Virus record (IMG/VR): IMGVR_UViG_3300030060_000055
Coordinates: 1 to 58,571 of that record
Direction: 5' to 3' (one strand)
Length of the DNA stretch: 58,571 nucleotides
DNA from: a virus
The notes below the pieces were generated by a model, which was not told where the DNA came from, ran no database searches, and was given only the letters and a program-made list of their open reading frames with translations. Position numbers and translations under genes: made by a program. Positions 53,287 to 58,571 of this stretch are shown in pieces (within the stretch, counting starts at the first letter, position 1; each line of letters opens with the position of its first letter).

Positions 53287-53499
53287 TTAAATATCAGATT
53301 CCAAGAACCTATCGCCATAAGCCTCTGTTGCATTGATCGCTTGATCTACTGCGTTCATGGGTATACCAATCTGTATGTATCCATGGTCAGGTAGACAGGC
53401 AAGCAAGTCTTTTGCGTTGTACAGATTCTGCATCGCTTGCTCATATATTTTCTTATGATCTTCACGTTCACCTAAGTCTGTATCAAATTCCTCACTCAT
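53287..53499 (-). CDS. small hypothetical protein
   Basis: 70 residues, MSEEFDTDLGEREDHKKIYEQAMQNLYNAKDLLACLPDHGYIQI. Start overlaps the upstream stop (ATGA) with AGGAGG upstream. Helical; unknown function. Confidence 0.6.
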   Translation of the reverse strand: MSEEFDTDLGEREDHKKIYEQAMQNLYNAKDLLACLPDHGYIQIGIPMNAVDQAINATEAYGDRFLESDI

Positions 53500-53732
53500 G
53501 CAAACCTCCTAGCTTTTCTGCGGTTACTTGGTTTAATTCTGTTTAAACATTCCATAGCCACAGCATTCCACAAGCCTAGTGTACATACACCAACACCAAC
53601 ACCTGATGCAAAGAGGACATACACATCAACCCCCCCTACATCATAGGCAATATGTAAACCATACGTATAACCTAGACCACCAAATGCAACTAATCCCATA
53701 GCAGTTGCCACTATTATTATGATGTTAAGCAT
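53496..53732 (-). CDS. small two-helix membrane protein
   Basis: 78 residues from ATG 53732 (AAGGAG seven bases upstream). Two hydrophobic segments, LNIIIIVATAMGLVAFGGLGYTYGL and VYVLFASGVGVGVCTLGLWNAVA, then a basic tail (KPSNRRKARRFA). Unknown role in the host membrane. Confidence 0.6.
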   Translation of the reverse strand: MLNIIIIVATAMGLVAFGGLGYTYGLHIAYDVGGVDVYVLFASGVGVGVCTLGLWNAVAMECLNRIKPSNRRKARRFA

Positions 53733-53919
53733 CATCACTCTCCTTATTATCAACAGGTTCACCTGTTATTTTATCCACAGGGTATGCATGTACTCGCATA
53801 CCTTCTGCCTCACGTGTCACCTCAACTCTAAGAGTTTGTCCTTCTTTAAGTTTAGGTTCTTCTTCTGCAATGGCTAACTTGATAGCCATCTGTATTCTTT
53901 CTTCTATTGAATACTCCAT
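53725..53919 (-). CDS. small hypothetical protein
   Basis: 64 residues, MEYSIEERIQMAIKLAIAEEEPKLKEGQTLRVEVTREAEGMRVHAYPVDK, a helix then a beta sheet. AAGGAG upstream. Unknown function. Confidence 0.6.
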   Translation of the reverse strand: MEYSIEERIQMAIKLAIAEEEPKLKEGQTLRVEVTREAEGMRVHAYPVDKITGEPVDNKESDDA

Positions 53920-53971
53920 AATTTTTCTCCTTATATGTAGTAGGTATATTCATATACATTCATATACCCTA

Positions 53972-54811
53972 CTACTTATCTTCTAACTTAGTGCCATCCC
54001 AATCTAAACCTTGCGTTTGATTCTCGTATATCTTAATCGTCCTATACATCTGTCTATCCATGTTACTCTCACGCATTTCGTTCACAGATGGGAAGTACAC
54101 ACAACCATGCCTCATGTGAAGTGGTAACTCAGCCGGAGTACCATATCCACATGACCAATCTTCTTCGGCATTGAGTTGACGTTCAGTCAAGGCAAAGATG
54201 ATCTTGCGTAGCATAGATGGATGTACCATCGCATAAGCGCATCTGTCTATGTCCAATGGCTGACCGGCAGTCTTTAAAGGCATTTCAATCAAGCCACTAC
54301 TTTTATTAGCTTTCGTATACTCAATCAATGTAATTGCACAAGACAATCCACTATCCTCAAGCTTGTCCACAAGTGACAGGATGCTTGCACCTCTACGCAT
54401 CAAAGTCTTTTCATTGATGTGCGCTGATGCACTTATGTTGACCTTGATCTCAACCACTCTACCCATAGAGCGTTCATCACCAAGCGGACTCATCATATGT
54501 GATGGGCAACCTGACACATACAGAGGTATGTTAGGCATGTATCCGGCTACGTTGTACTCATGTGATGGCAGTCTCTCGAATGACGTAGATGCATGAGCCA
54601 TATCCAATTCGTCAGACATGTGTTGCCTACCATCTTTCCATCCATACTCTGCGAGTTCCATAGCACCATTAACGTCTACGTTACCACTCCATTTGTCAGG
54701 GGCATCATCAGATGCACATCTACCCTTCCATTTAGGTATATTAGGGTCTTTTAAAAACCCTAACATTTCATCAAAGGTCTCAAACCTCATAGCAAAATTA
54801 TTATTAGCCAT
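53972..54811 (-). CDS. hypothetical partner of AAA+ ATPase, DUF7192-like
   Basis: 279 residues. It begins AMRFETFDEMLGFLKDPN and contains WSGNVDVNGAMELAEYGWKDGR and RVVEIKVNISASAHINEKTLMRRGASILSLVDKLEDSGLSCAITLIEY, then GQPLDIDRCAYAMVHPSMLRKIIFALTE. The second part has the strand-helix rhythm of a von Willebrand A-like domain, with a degenerate metal site. MoxR/CobS-type ATPases commonly work with VWA proteins, and this gene follows one directly. Family name and fold are tentative. Confidence 0.6.
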   Translation of the reverse strand: MANNNFAMRFETFDEMLGFLKDPNIPKWKGRCASDDAPDKWSGNVDVNGAMELAEYGWKDGRQHMSDELDMAHASTSFERLPSHEYNVAGYMPNIPLYVSGCPSHMMSPLGDERSMGRVVEIKVNISASAHINEKTLMRRGASILSLVDKLEDSGLSCAITLIEYTKANKSSGLIEMPLKTAGQPLDIDRCAYAMVHPSMLRKIIFALTERQLNAEEDWSCGYGTPAELPLHMRHGCVYFPSVNEMRESNMDRQMYRTIKIYENQTQGLDWDGTKLEDK

Positions 54812-54835
54812 AACTTTCTCCTTGTTTAAACAGTC

Positions 54836-56089
54836 TTACACACCAGCTTCGGTACGAATCCTCTTCACAGTATCATCATCCAAGCCACCAAATACGTACT
54901 GACTAAGCACATCCTCCATGTCACATCCATCAAGTATTGCACGACCACCCTTGATGCTTGCTCTAGGTGATATGACACAACGTATCTTCATGTCATCCTT
55001 TGCCTTACGTAATTTCTGTACGATCTTCGTAAAGTTCCTATCAGGACTGATCTTCAACTCAAGCTTTTCATCATAGTCAAGGCTGATGACTGGCTTGAAT
55101 CTGTCAATGGTTGCACCATCAAGTTGATTCCTACCTACGTACTCTCTGTCTGCACCTCTACCATATGTGTTGGCACATGCAATCAAGCGGAAGTTCGGAT
55201 GTTTCTTGACCACTCCACATGGGAAGTCAGCTACGTCATTCTCCATAGATGCATTGAGAGCAACCAATGCTTGTGGATTAGAACCATCGATTTCATCGAA
55301 CAGGAACAAACCACCATCACGAAAGCACTTAACGAATGAGGACTCAACGTAGTTGCCATTGGCATCCATGTAACCTCTTACTTCGTAAGCTTGGAACATA
55401 GCACCTGACATACCGAATTGGTAATCATCTTGGTCAAAGGCTTTGCCTAACATGTCTGTCAACTGCGTAGCCATTGTGGTCTTACCACTACCGGCACCGC
55501 CTACAAGAAGTACGTTATCACCACGTATCAAGGCTTTGAGTACCTGTGGCAACTTCTCATGCATGAGACCATCAAACTCAACCGCACCGCTAGGCTTGGG
55601 TATCTCAACCACAGTCTTACCACCGCCATGCTTTTCAATCAGATCAACGATCACCTTTTCATTGACACCATCGTGGCAACCATCATCCAATGTTGGATGC
55701 ACCTTCTTGATGATATCAACGATCTCTTTCTCAAGAGCGTTCTTAGGCTCATACTCCGGAGGAGTATCAGACTCACCATCGCCATCAGACTCATGCTCGG
55801 ACTCGGACTCGGAAGAATCATCCTTTTCACCATCTGCATCATCTGCATCATGTGGCTCTGCATCACCGCCATCGCCATCATCTGCATCAGCTTTTAGCTG
55901 AGCGATATCAATGTCGTTGTACAGAGCGATGAGTTCCTCATCGGACATCTGACTAGCACGTTTGCCATAGGCAACTGCTAACTTTTTAAGAACCCTACGC
56001 TCACCATCGGTGAGAGTATCCAATGTGCAAGGGAAACCGAACATTGCTTTAGCACTTTCAGCAATGCTGAGGATTAAATCTACATTCAT
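54836..56089 (-). CDS. MoxR/CobS-like AAA+ ATPase
   Basis: 417 residues. N-terminal helical domain, a strongly acidic D/E/S linker (68-112), then an AAA+ core: Walker A GGAGSGKT (197-204), Walker B LFLFDEID (261-268), sensor region FRLIACANTYGRG. This resembles the CobS/MoxR chaperone-like ATPases that remodel or metallate partner proteins with a VWA subunit. No cobalamin gene is present, so a cobaltochelatase role is unlikely; partner remodelling is more plausible. Confidence 0.82.
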   Translation of the reverse strand: MNVDLILSIAESAKAMFGFPCTLDTLTDGERRVLKKLAVAYGKRASQMSDEELIALYNDIDIAQLKADADDGDGGDAEPHDADDADGEKDDSSESESEHESDGDGESDTPPEYEPKNALEKEIVDIIKKVHPTLDDGCHDGVNEKVIVDLIEKHGGGKTVVEIPKPSGAVEFDGLMHEKLPQVLKALIRGDNVLLVGGAGSGKTTMATQLTDMLGKAFDQDDYQFGMSGAMFQAYEVRGYMDANGNYVESSFVKCFRDGGLFLFDEIDGSNPQALVALNASMENDVADFPCGVVKKHPNFRLIACANTYGRGADREYVGRNQLDGATIDRFKPVISLDYDEKLELKISPDRNFTKIVQKLRKAKDDMKIRCVISPRASIKGGRAILDGCDMEDVLSQYVFGGLDDDTVKRIRTEAGV

Positions 56090-56112
56090 GTGTATTCTCC
56101 AATTAACTGCGT

Positions 56113-56703
56113 TTAAACAACGAACAGACTATCAGTCTGCTCACAAGCCGGACATGGTGCAGTTTCCATATCTAGCATAGCTACGTTCTTACGACTCGTA
56201 CGAAAGTGAAAGTCGCAACTACCACAGGATACTTTCAGCATCCTAGTGGACTGTTTCTTTGTGAAATCGATATCGATTGCCCCATGTGGGTAGTCTCCTA
56301 AGAGACCAAGCACACCATCAATCTGCTCCTTCAAGCGGTTACCGGCATGGGTAGAGGTAAGCTTGCCCTCAAGACCAATCTTCCTCGCTAAGCGAGAAAA
56401 TCTGCCCTTGTGACCACTCTCATTCTTATCCACCACATGAACAAGTTCATGTGCAAGTATTTCCAATGCTTGAAAGCCATCGTCAATCACAGGATTGATA
56501 AACACTTCAAAGTGATTATCACTTGATGCATCAGCATGTATGCAGACACCAAGCACCTTACCACCTCGGTGACGAGGTGCATATCCAACAGACACCCTGT
56601 AGGGTGGCATGTCATCCCAATGACCATCATCAATCGAAAAGATAGAGATCAGTTGATCCGCACCTTCGGTGAGCCAAGCCTCACGATCAGTATAATTTTC
56701 CAT
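56113..56703 (-). CDS. SprT-like zinc metallopeptidase
   Basis: 196 residues. The zinc motif HELVH (85-89) with a further His at 98 (ESGHKGRF) and conserved LARKIGLEGKLTSTHAG identify the SprT-like family, followed by a C-terminal zinc ribbon (CGSC...CPAC). SprT/SPRTN relatives degrade DNA-bound proteins. Its leader carries the hairpin at 56723-56764 and the AACTGGAG site. A GTTTAAAC palindrome overlaps its stop codon. Confidence 0.8.
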   Translation of the reverse strand: MENYTDREAWLTEGADQLISIFSIDDGHWDDMPPYRVSVGYAPRHRGGKVLGVCIHADASSDNHFEVFINPVIDDGFQALEILAHELVHVVDKNESGHKGRFSRLARKIGLEGKLTSTHAGNRLKEQIDGVLGLLGDYPHGAIDIDFTKKQSTRMLKVSCGSCDFHFRTSRKNVAMLDMETAPCPACEQTDSLFVV

Positions 56704-56722
56704 AGTATTCTCCAGTTGTTTA

Positions 56723-56764
56723 GTTTAAATACTCTCTTCACTATGTTCAGAGAGTTATTTAAAC
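56723..56764 (-). other. leader hairpin A with GAAC(A/G)TAGTGA loop
   Basis: Arms GTTTAAATACTCTCT (56723-56737) and AGAGAGTTATTTAAAC (56749-56764) pair along 15 bp with one bulged base; the 11-base loop on the transcript reads GAACATAGTGA. It ends 19 bases before the SprT-like start, followed by AACTGGAG. The element at 57240-57279 has a different stem but the same loop. No T-run. Confidence 0.65.
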
Positions 56765-56776
56765 AAATTGTTAAAG

Positions 56777-57208
56777 TTAAGAGCCAATGTGTACTTGAAG
56801 TACATCACCTCCTTTTAGGTCAAGGTCTCTATCAGCAAAGCTGTATGCACCTTCTTTTGCTTTAGCAAAATTCTCTATAAAGTAGCCATGATATCCGGTC
56901 TGCTTTAGCAGTTCGTCTGTTGCTTTCATCACAGACTCAACATCCCAATAGCCATCTTTTACGATGGCTTTCGTAGATGATGCATGCCACAGACGTTCGT
57001 AGGCATTCATGCCCTTCATCCGGTCAAACAATCCGGTATCAATTAATTGACAACTGATGAGAGTGTACTCTCCATCAGGTAAGTCAGAGTAAGTCCAACT
57101 ACTCTCGTCAAGGCTTTCAGCCTTCGTGCCATAGTCAGGAGTAGACCACACCACTCCATATTTTTCCTCAAGCTTTTCAAGCTTGTCAGCAGATATATTT
57201 CTATCCAT
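56777..57208 (-). CDS. hypothetical protein, first gene of leftward block
   Basis: 143 residues, MDRNISADKLEKLEEKYGVVWSTPDYGTKAESLDESSWTYSDLPDGEYTLISCQLIDTGLFDRMKGMNAYERLW, mixed alpha/beta. As the promoter-proximal gene of a 7.5-kb early block it may be an immediate-early host takeover factor. No family recognised. Leader hairpin at 57240-57279, ribosome site AACTGGAG. Confidence 0.65.
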   Translation of the reverse strand: MDRNISADKLEKLEEKYGVVWSTPDYGTKAESLDESSWTYSDLPDGEYTLISCQLIDTGLFDRMKGMNAYERLWHASSTKAIVKDGYWDVESVMKATDELLKQTGYHGYFIENFAKAKEGAYSFADRDLDLKGGDVLQVHIGS

Positions 57209-57239
57209 TCTGTTTCTCCAGTTGTTGTTTAGGGGATTA

Positions 57240-57279
57240 GGTTTAAATCCCCTTTCACTACGTTCAAGGGGTTTAAACC
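57240..57279 (-). other. leader hairpin B with GAAC(A/G)TAGTGA loop
   Basis: Arms GGTTTAAATCCCCTT (57240-57254) and AAGGGGTTTAAACC (57266-57279) pair with one bulge; the loop on the transcript is GAACGTAGTGA. It lies in the 5' leader of the gene starting at 57208. Compared with hairpin A, the inner stem has changed on both sides (CTCTCT/AGAGAG to CCCCTT/AAGGGG) while the loop differs at one base, pointing to selection on RNA structure. Confidence 0.65.
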
Positions 57280-57316
57280 AATCCTCTTTACCATTTTCAT
57301 TCTCTCAACATTCTCC

Positions 57317-57345
57317 ATGGTAGCGTAGGACATTATGCACGTCAA
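57317..57345 (-). promoter_or_regulatory. possible leftward promoter for second early block
   Basis: On the minus strand: -35 TTGACG (57345-57340, 5 of 6), 17-base spacer, -10 TACCAT (57322-57317, 4 of 6). It would drive genes 57208 to 49654 and give a leader of about 100 bases that includes hairpin B. Weaker than the promoter at 47166-47194. Confidence 0.5.
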
Positions 57346-57394
57346 CTACTGATTGAATGTGGGGTTGCCGAAGGAAACGAATTGATCTACGTTT

Positions 57395-57414
57395 AGGTAT
57401 GATTTATCATACCT
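57395..57414 (+). promoter_or_regulatory. palindromic operator-like site at terS start
   Basis: AGGTATGAT, TT, ATCATACCT: a perfect 9-base inverted repeat ending two bases before the terS ATG (57417). It contains TATGAT, a possible -10. It could be a repressor/activator operator for the late genes or an RNA hairpin masking the start, since no Shine-Dalgarno sequence is visible outside it. Confidence 0.55.
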
Positions 57415-57416
57415 CC

Positions 57417-57872
57417 ATGACAGATCAAAAGACAAAGAACCCCATAGGTACACTAAGCGTCAAAGAACGCTTATATGCTAGGTATAAGGCTCAAGGCTAT
57501 TCCAATGGCAAGAGCGCAGAGTTAGCCGGATACAAGGGCGGTACAAGTGCAGAAAAGCAAGGCTACAGACTGTCCAAAAAAGCTGATATACAAGACGAAA
57601 TCGCAAGGATATTGGCGGAGCAAGAGACTAGGTCTCTTATTGATAGGGAATCACACCTCGATGAACTGGCAAAGCTAAGGGATAAGGCGGTTGATACAGG
57701 GCAGATCGGCTCAGCAGTAACTGCTGAACATTACCGAGGCAAGGTAGCTAACTTATATACCGAGAGACTAGAAGTCTCAGATGCTAATAAGGAGTCCTCC
57801 GATGAGATAATGACTCGTATCAGTAAACTGCTTGGCAAAGAACAGACCGATAAAGATTCATCTTTACACTAG
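57417..57872 (+). CDS. terS: terminase small subunit
   Basis: 151 residues from ATG 57417 (MTDQKTKNPIGTL). Terminase_2-like features: LSVKERLYARYKAQGYSNGKSAELAGYKGGTSAEKQGYRLSKKADIQDEIARIL is an N-terminal helix-turn-helix for pac recognition, then a helical oligomerisation region and a C terminus for the large subunit. An in-frame ATG at 57357 has no ribosome site. It lies 420 bases before terL. Confidence 0.85.
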   Translation: MTDQKTKNPIGTLSVKERLYARYKAQGYSNGKSAELAGYKGGTSAEKQGYRLSKKADIQDEIARILAEQETRSLIDRESHLDELAKLRDKAVDTGQIGSAVTAEHYRGKVANLYTERLEVSDANKESSDEIMTRISKLLGKEQTDKDSSLH

Positions 57873-58129
57873 GGAACTGTTTAAACCTTCTCCAAACTGC
57901 GCAGGTGACGCGTACCAATGTGTTTACACATTTCCTGCGTAGGCGCACACAGTTTTAGCGACACCCCACCCCCCCTGTACACAAGCGGGACTCCGCACAC
58001 ACACATATACATACTGTTTCAAATTTTCACACAGTAAAAAATGAGTTTTATTTAACAAAGCATTTACATACCCCACCCCCCTAAACACAGATAAACGCTC
58101 TAGGTTCACAGGGCTAGAAAAATTTTGCA
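57873..58129. other. terS-terL intergenic region with two C-tracts, candidate pac site
   Basis: No convincing gene in 57873-58292. Two C-rich tracts, CCCCACCCCCCC (57964-57975) and CCCCACCCCCC (58071-58081), 107 bases apart, stand out in AT-rich DNA; the opposite strand is G-rich. Between them are CA/GT-rich stretches (CACACACACATATACATAC). A GTTTAAAC site is at 57879. A location between the terminase genes suits a packaging start or regulatory site, but nothing proves it. Confidence 0.4.
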
Positions 58130-58233
58130 TATAATTTTGGGGATGTGAGGCTAGTCTATGTTAGTTCCTAATAGCTGTTAACCAGCCTCACGGGGTAGAA
58201 TGGACAGGATTTGTTGAGAGTGTAAGACTGTCC
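58130..58233 (+). promoter_or_regulatory. possible terL promoter and structured leader
   Basis: TATAAT (58130-58135) is a perfect -10; no good -35 at 17 bases (TTCACA is 19 away). Downstream GTGAGGCT (58145-58152) pairs with AGCCTCAC (58184-58191), and GGACAG (58202-58207) pairs with CTGTCC (58228-58233), giving a two-hairpin leader before the terL ATG at 58293. Confidence 0.45.
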
Positions 58234-58292
58234 TCTGGAGATACCCTTGCACTACAGTATATAGAGTTGTAATATGGTTGACAATACTACAT

Positions 58293-58571
58293 ATGGGTAT
58301 ATCACAGAAACAGTTGAGAGAGGTTATGGGTCATCTTACAGATGACAATCTTGCTAAGCTTAATGGACCGCAACGTAAGGAACTTGACAACCTCATAGTA
58401 AATTTAGAGAAGGCAGTTGTAAGAGAACAGTCGCAAGATAGTTTCTTGGACTTTGCTGATTCTGTATGGCAAGAGTTTATGTGTGGAGCGCATCATAGAA
58501 AGATGGCTGAAGCTTTTGAGCGTGTAGCTAATGGTGAATGTAAACGCTTGATGATAAACATGCCTCCTAGA
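58293..58571 (+). CDS. terL: terminase large subunit, N-terminal part
   Basis: The first 93 residues (MGISQKQLREVMGHLTDDNL...) ending WQEFMCGAHHRKMAEAFERVANGECKRLMINMPPR, the sequence leading into the Walker A-like motif of this terminase family. The frame is open at the window edge and continues, after about 11 missing codons, at base 1. No clear ribosome site precedes the ATG. Confidence 0.92.
   Translation, partial: MGISQKQLREVMGHLTDDNLAKLNGPQRKELDNLIVNLEKAVVREQSQDSFLDFADSVWQEFMCGAHHRKMAEAFERVANGECKRLMINMPPR

Larger units (their letters stand above)
3686..57886. repeat. dispersed palindrome GTTTAAAC, about 30 copies
   Basis: Hand-counted first bases: 3686, 9233, 10496, 13012, 14594, 20261, 20512, 22350, 29383, 30037, 30820, 36349, 39942, 40392, 40539, 41567, 41950, 43635, 45133, 46451, 48463, 48781, 49568, 51366, 52142, 53541, 54824, 56111, 57271, 57879. 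Composition predicts about two. Most lie inside genes in several reading frames; some lie at gene borders (10496, 54824, 56111, 57271, 57879). Density is about 1 per kb from 39.9 kb on, and 1 per 3 kb before. Confidence 0.75.

Noticed and set aside
55443-55901. 152-residue Ser/Pro-rich frame opposite the AAA+ gene
   Set aside because: It is the antisense of the acidic D/E/S linker and Walker regions; the AAA+ frame has domain evidence and a ribosome site.
54836-56089. Cobaltochelatase subunit CobS as a metabolic gene
   Set aside because: The similarity is to the AAA+ core shared by MoxR/CobS; no other cobalamin genes are present.
57229-57318. 29-codon leader frame running through hairpin B on the minus strand
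   Set aside because: Its ATG overlaps the predicted -10 box and the matching hairpin A is not coding, so structure rather than peptide appears to be conserved.
57924-58130. 68-codon minus-strand frame in the terS-terL gap
   Set aside because: Cys/Val-rich, no ribosome site, crosses the C-tracts; looks like chance.
1-58571. tRNA genes, integrase, lysogeny control, insertion sequences or CRISPR arrays
   Set aside because: Read for them on both strands by eye and found none that can be supported.

Overview
The window is almost the whole genome of a lytic, podovirus-type tailed phage of a Gram-negative, probably marine, bacterium. The grounds are a P22-like portal / gp4-like adaptor / tail hub set with no tape measure or contractile sheath genes, a very large internal polyvalent protein, a T4-type lysozyme with a two-component spanin (which needs an outer membrane), AT-rich DNA, and many small gene families that I associate with marine phage genomes. 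I see no integrase, repressor, excisionase, tRNA, CRISPR array, insertion sequence, DNA polymerase or RNA polymerase. The host cannot be named from sequence alone. The large terminase gene starts at 58293, runs off the right edge, and its remainder is open from base 1, so the molecule is circular or circularly permuted; by family comparison about 11 codons are missing at the junction.

Layout. Rightward late genes run from the small terminase (57417) through the large terminase (58293-58571 plus 1-1218), portal, a GroES-like co-chaperonin, scaffold, decoration and major capsid proteins (to 7271, followed by a hairpin terminator), a run of very small and very basic proteins (8851-10066), a staphylococcal-type nuclease, adaptor and tail proteins (10741-20920) including a 918-residue fibre with about 32 short repeats and an S74 self-cleaving chaperone, then internal virion proteins (20930-36181) ending in a 3013-residue polyvalent protein. 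The lysis block follows: lysozyme (36174), two small membrane proteins, and far downstream a spanin pair (41889-42615).

The most interesting region, 37142-41856, sits inside that lysis block: CsgF, CsgG, a secreted curlin-like repeat protein, a FecR-domain protein with a curlin-like tail, and a CHASE2 receptor fused to a class III adenylate cyclase with all catalytic residues present. The five genes overlap end to end. They look like a phage-carried curli-type (type VIII) secretion and cAMP-signalling cassette.

Two leftward blocks carry accessory and DNA-metabolism genes. Block one (47147 down to 42617) has a RecB-like exonuclease, an ERF annealase, an SSB-like protein, HNH-like and PD-(D/E)XK-like proteins, small membrane proteins and a Mom-family DNA modification protein. 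Block two (57208 down to 49654) has a SprT-like metallopeptidase, a MoxR/CobS-like AAA+ ATPase, a possible ADP-ribosyltransferase, a helix-turn-helix protein and many small unknowns. Between them a rightward pair (47656-49661) encodes a small replication-associated protein and a primase-helicase, behind about 500 bases of non-coding, hairpin-rich DNA that may hold an origin or a structured RNA.

At whole-genome scale the palindrome GTTTAAAC occurs about 30 times by hand count where about two are expected from composition. Two 5' leaders in block two carry hairpins with different stems but nearly the same 11-base loop, which suggests a conserved RNA element.
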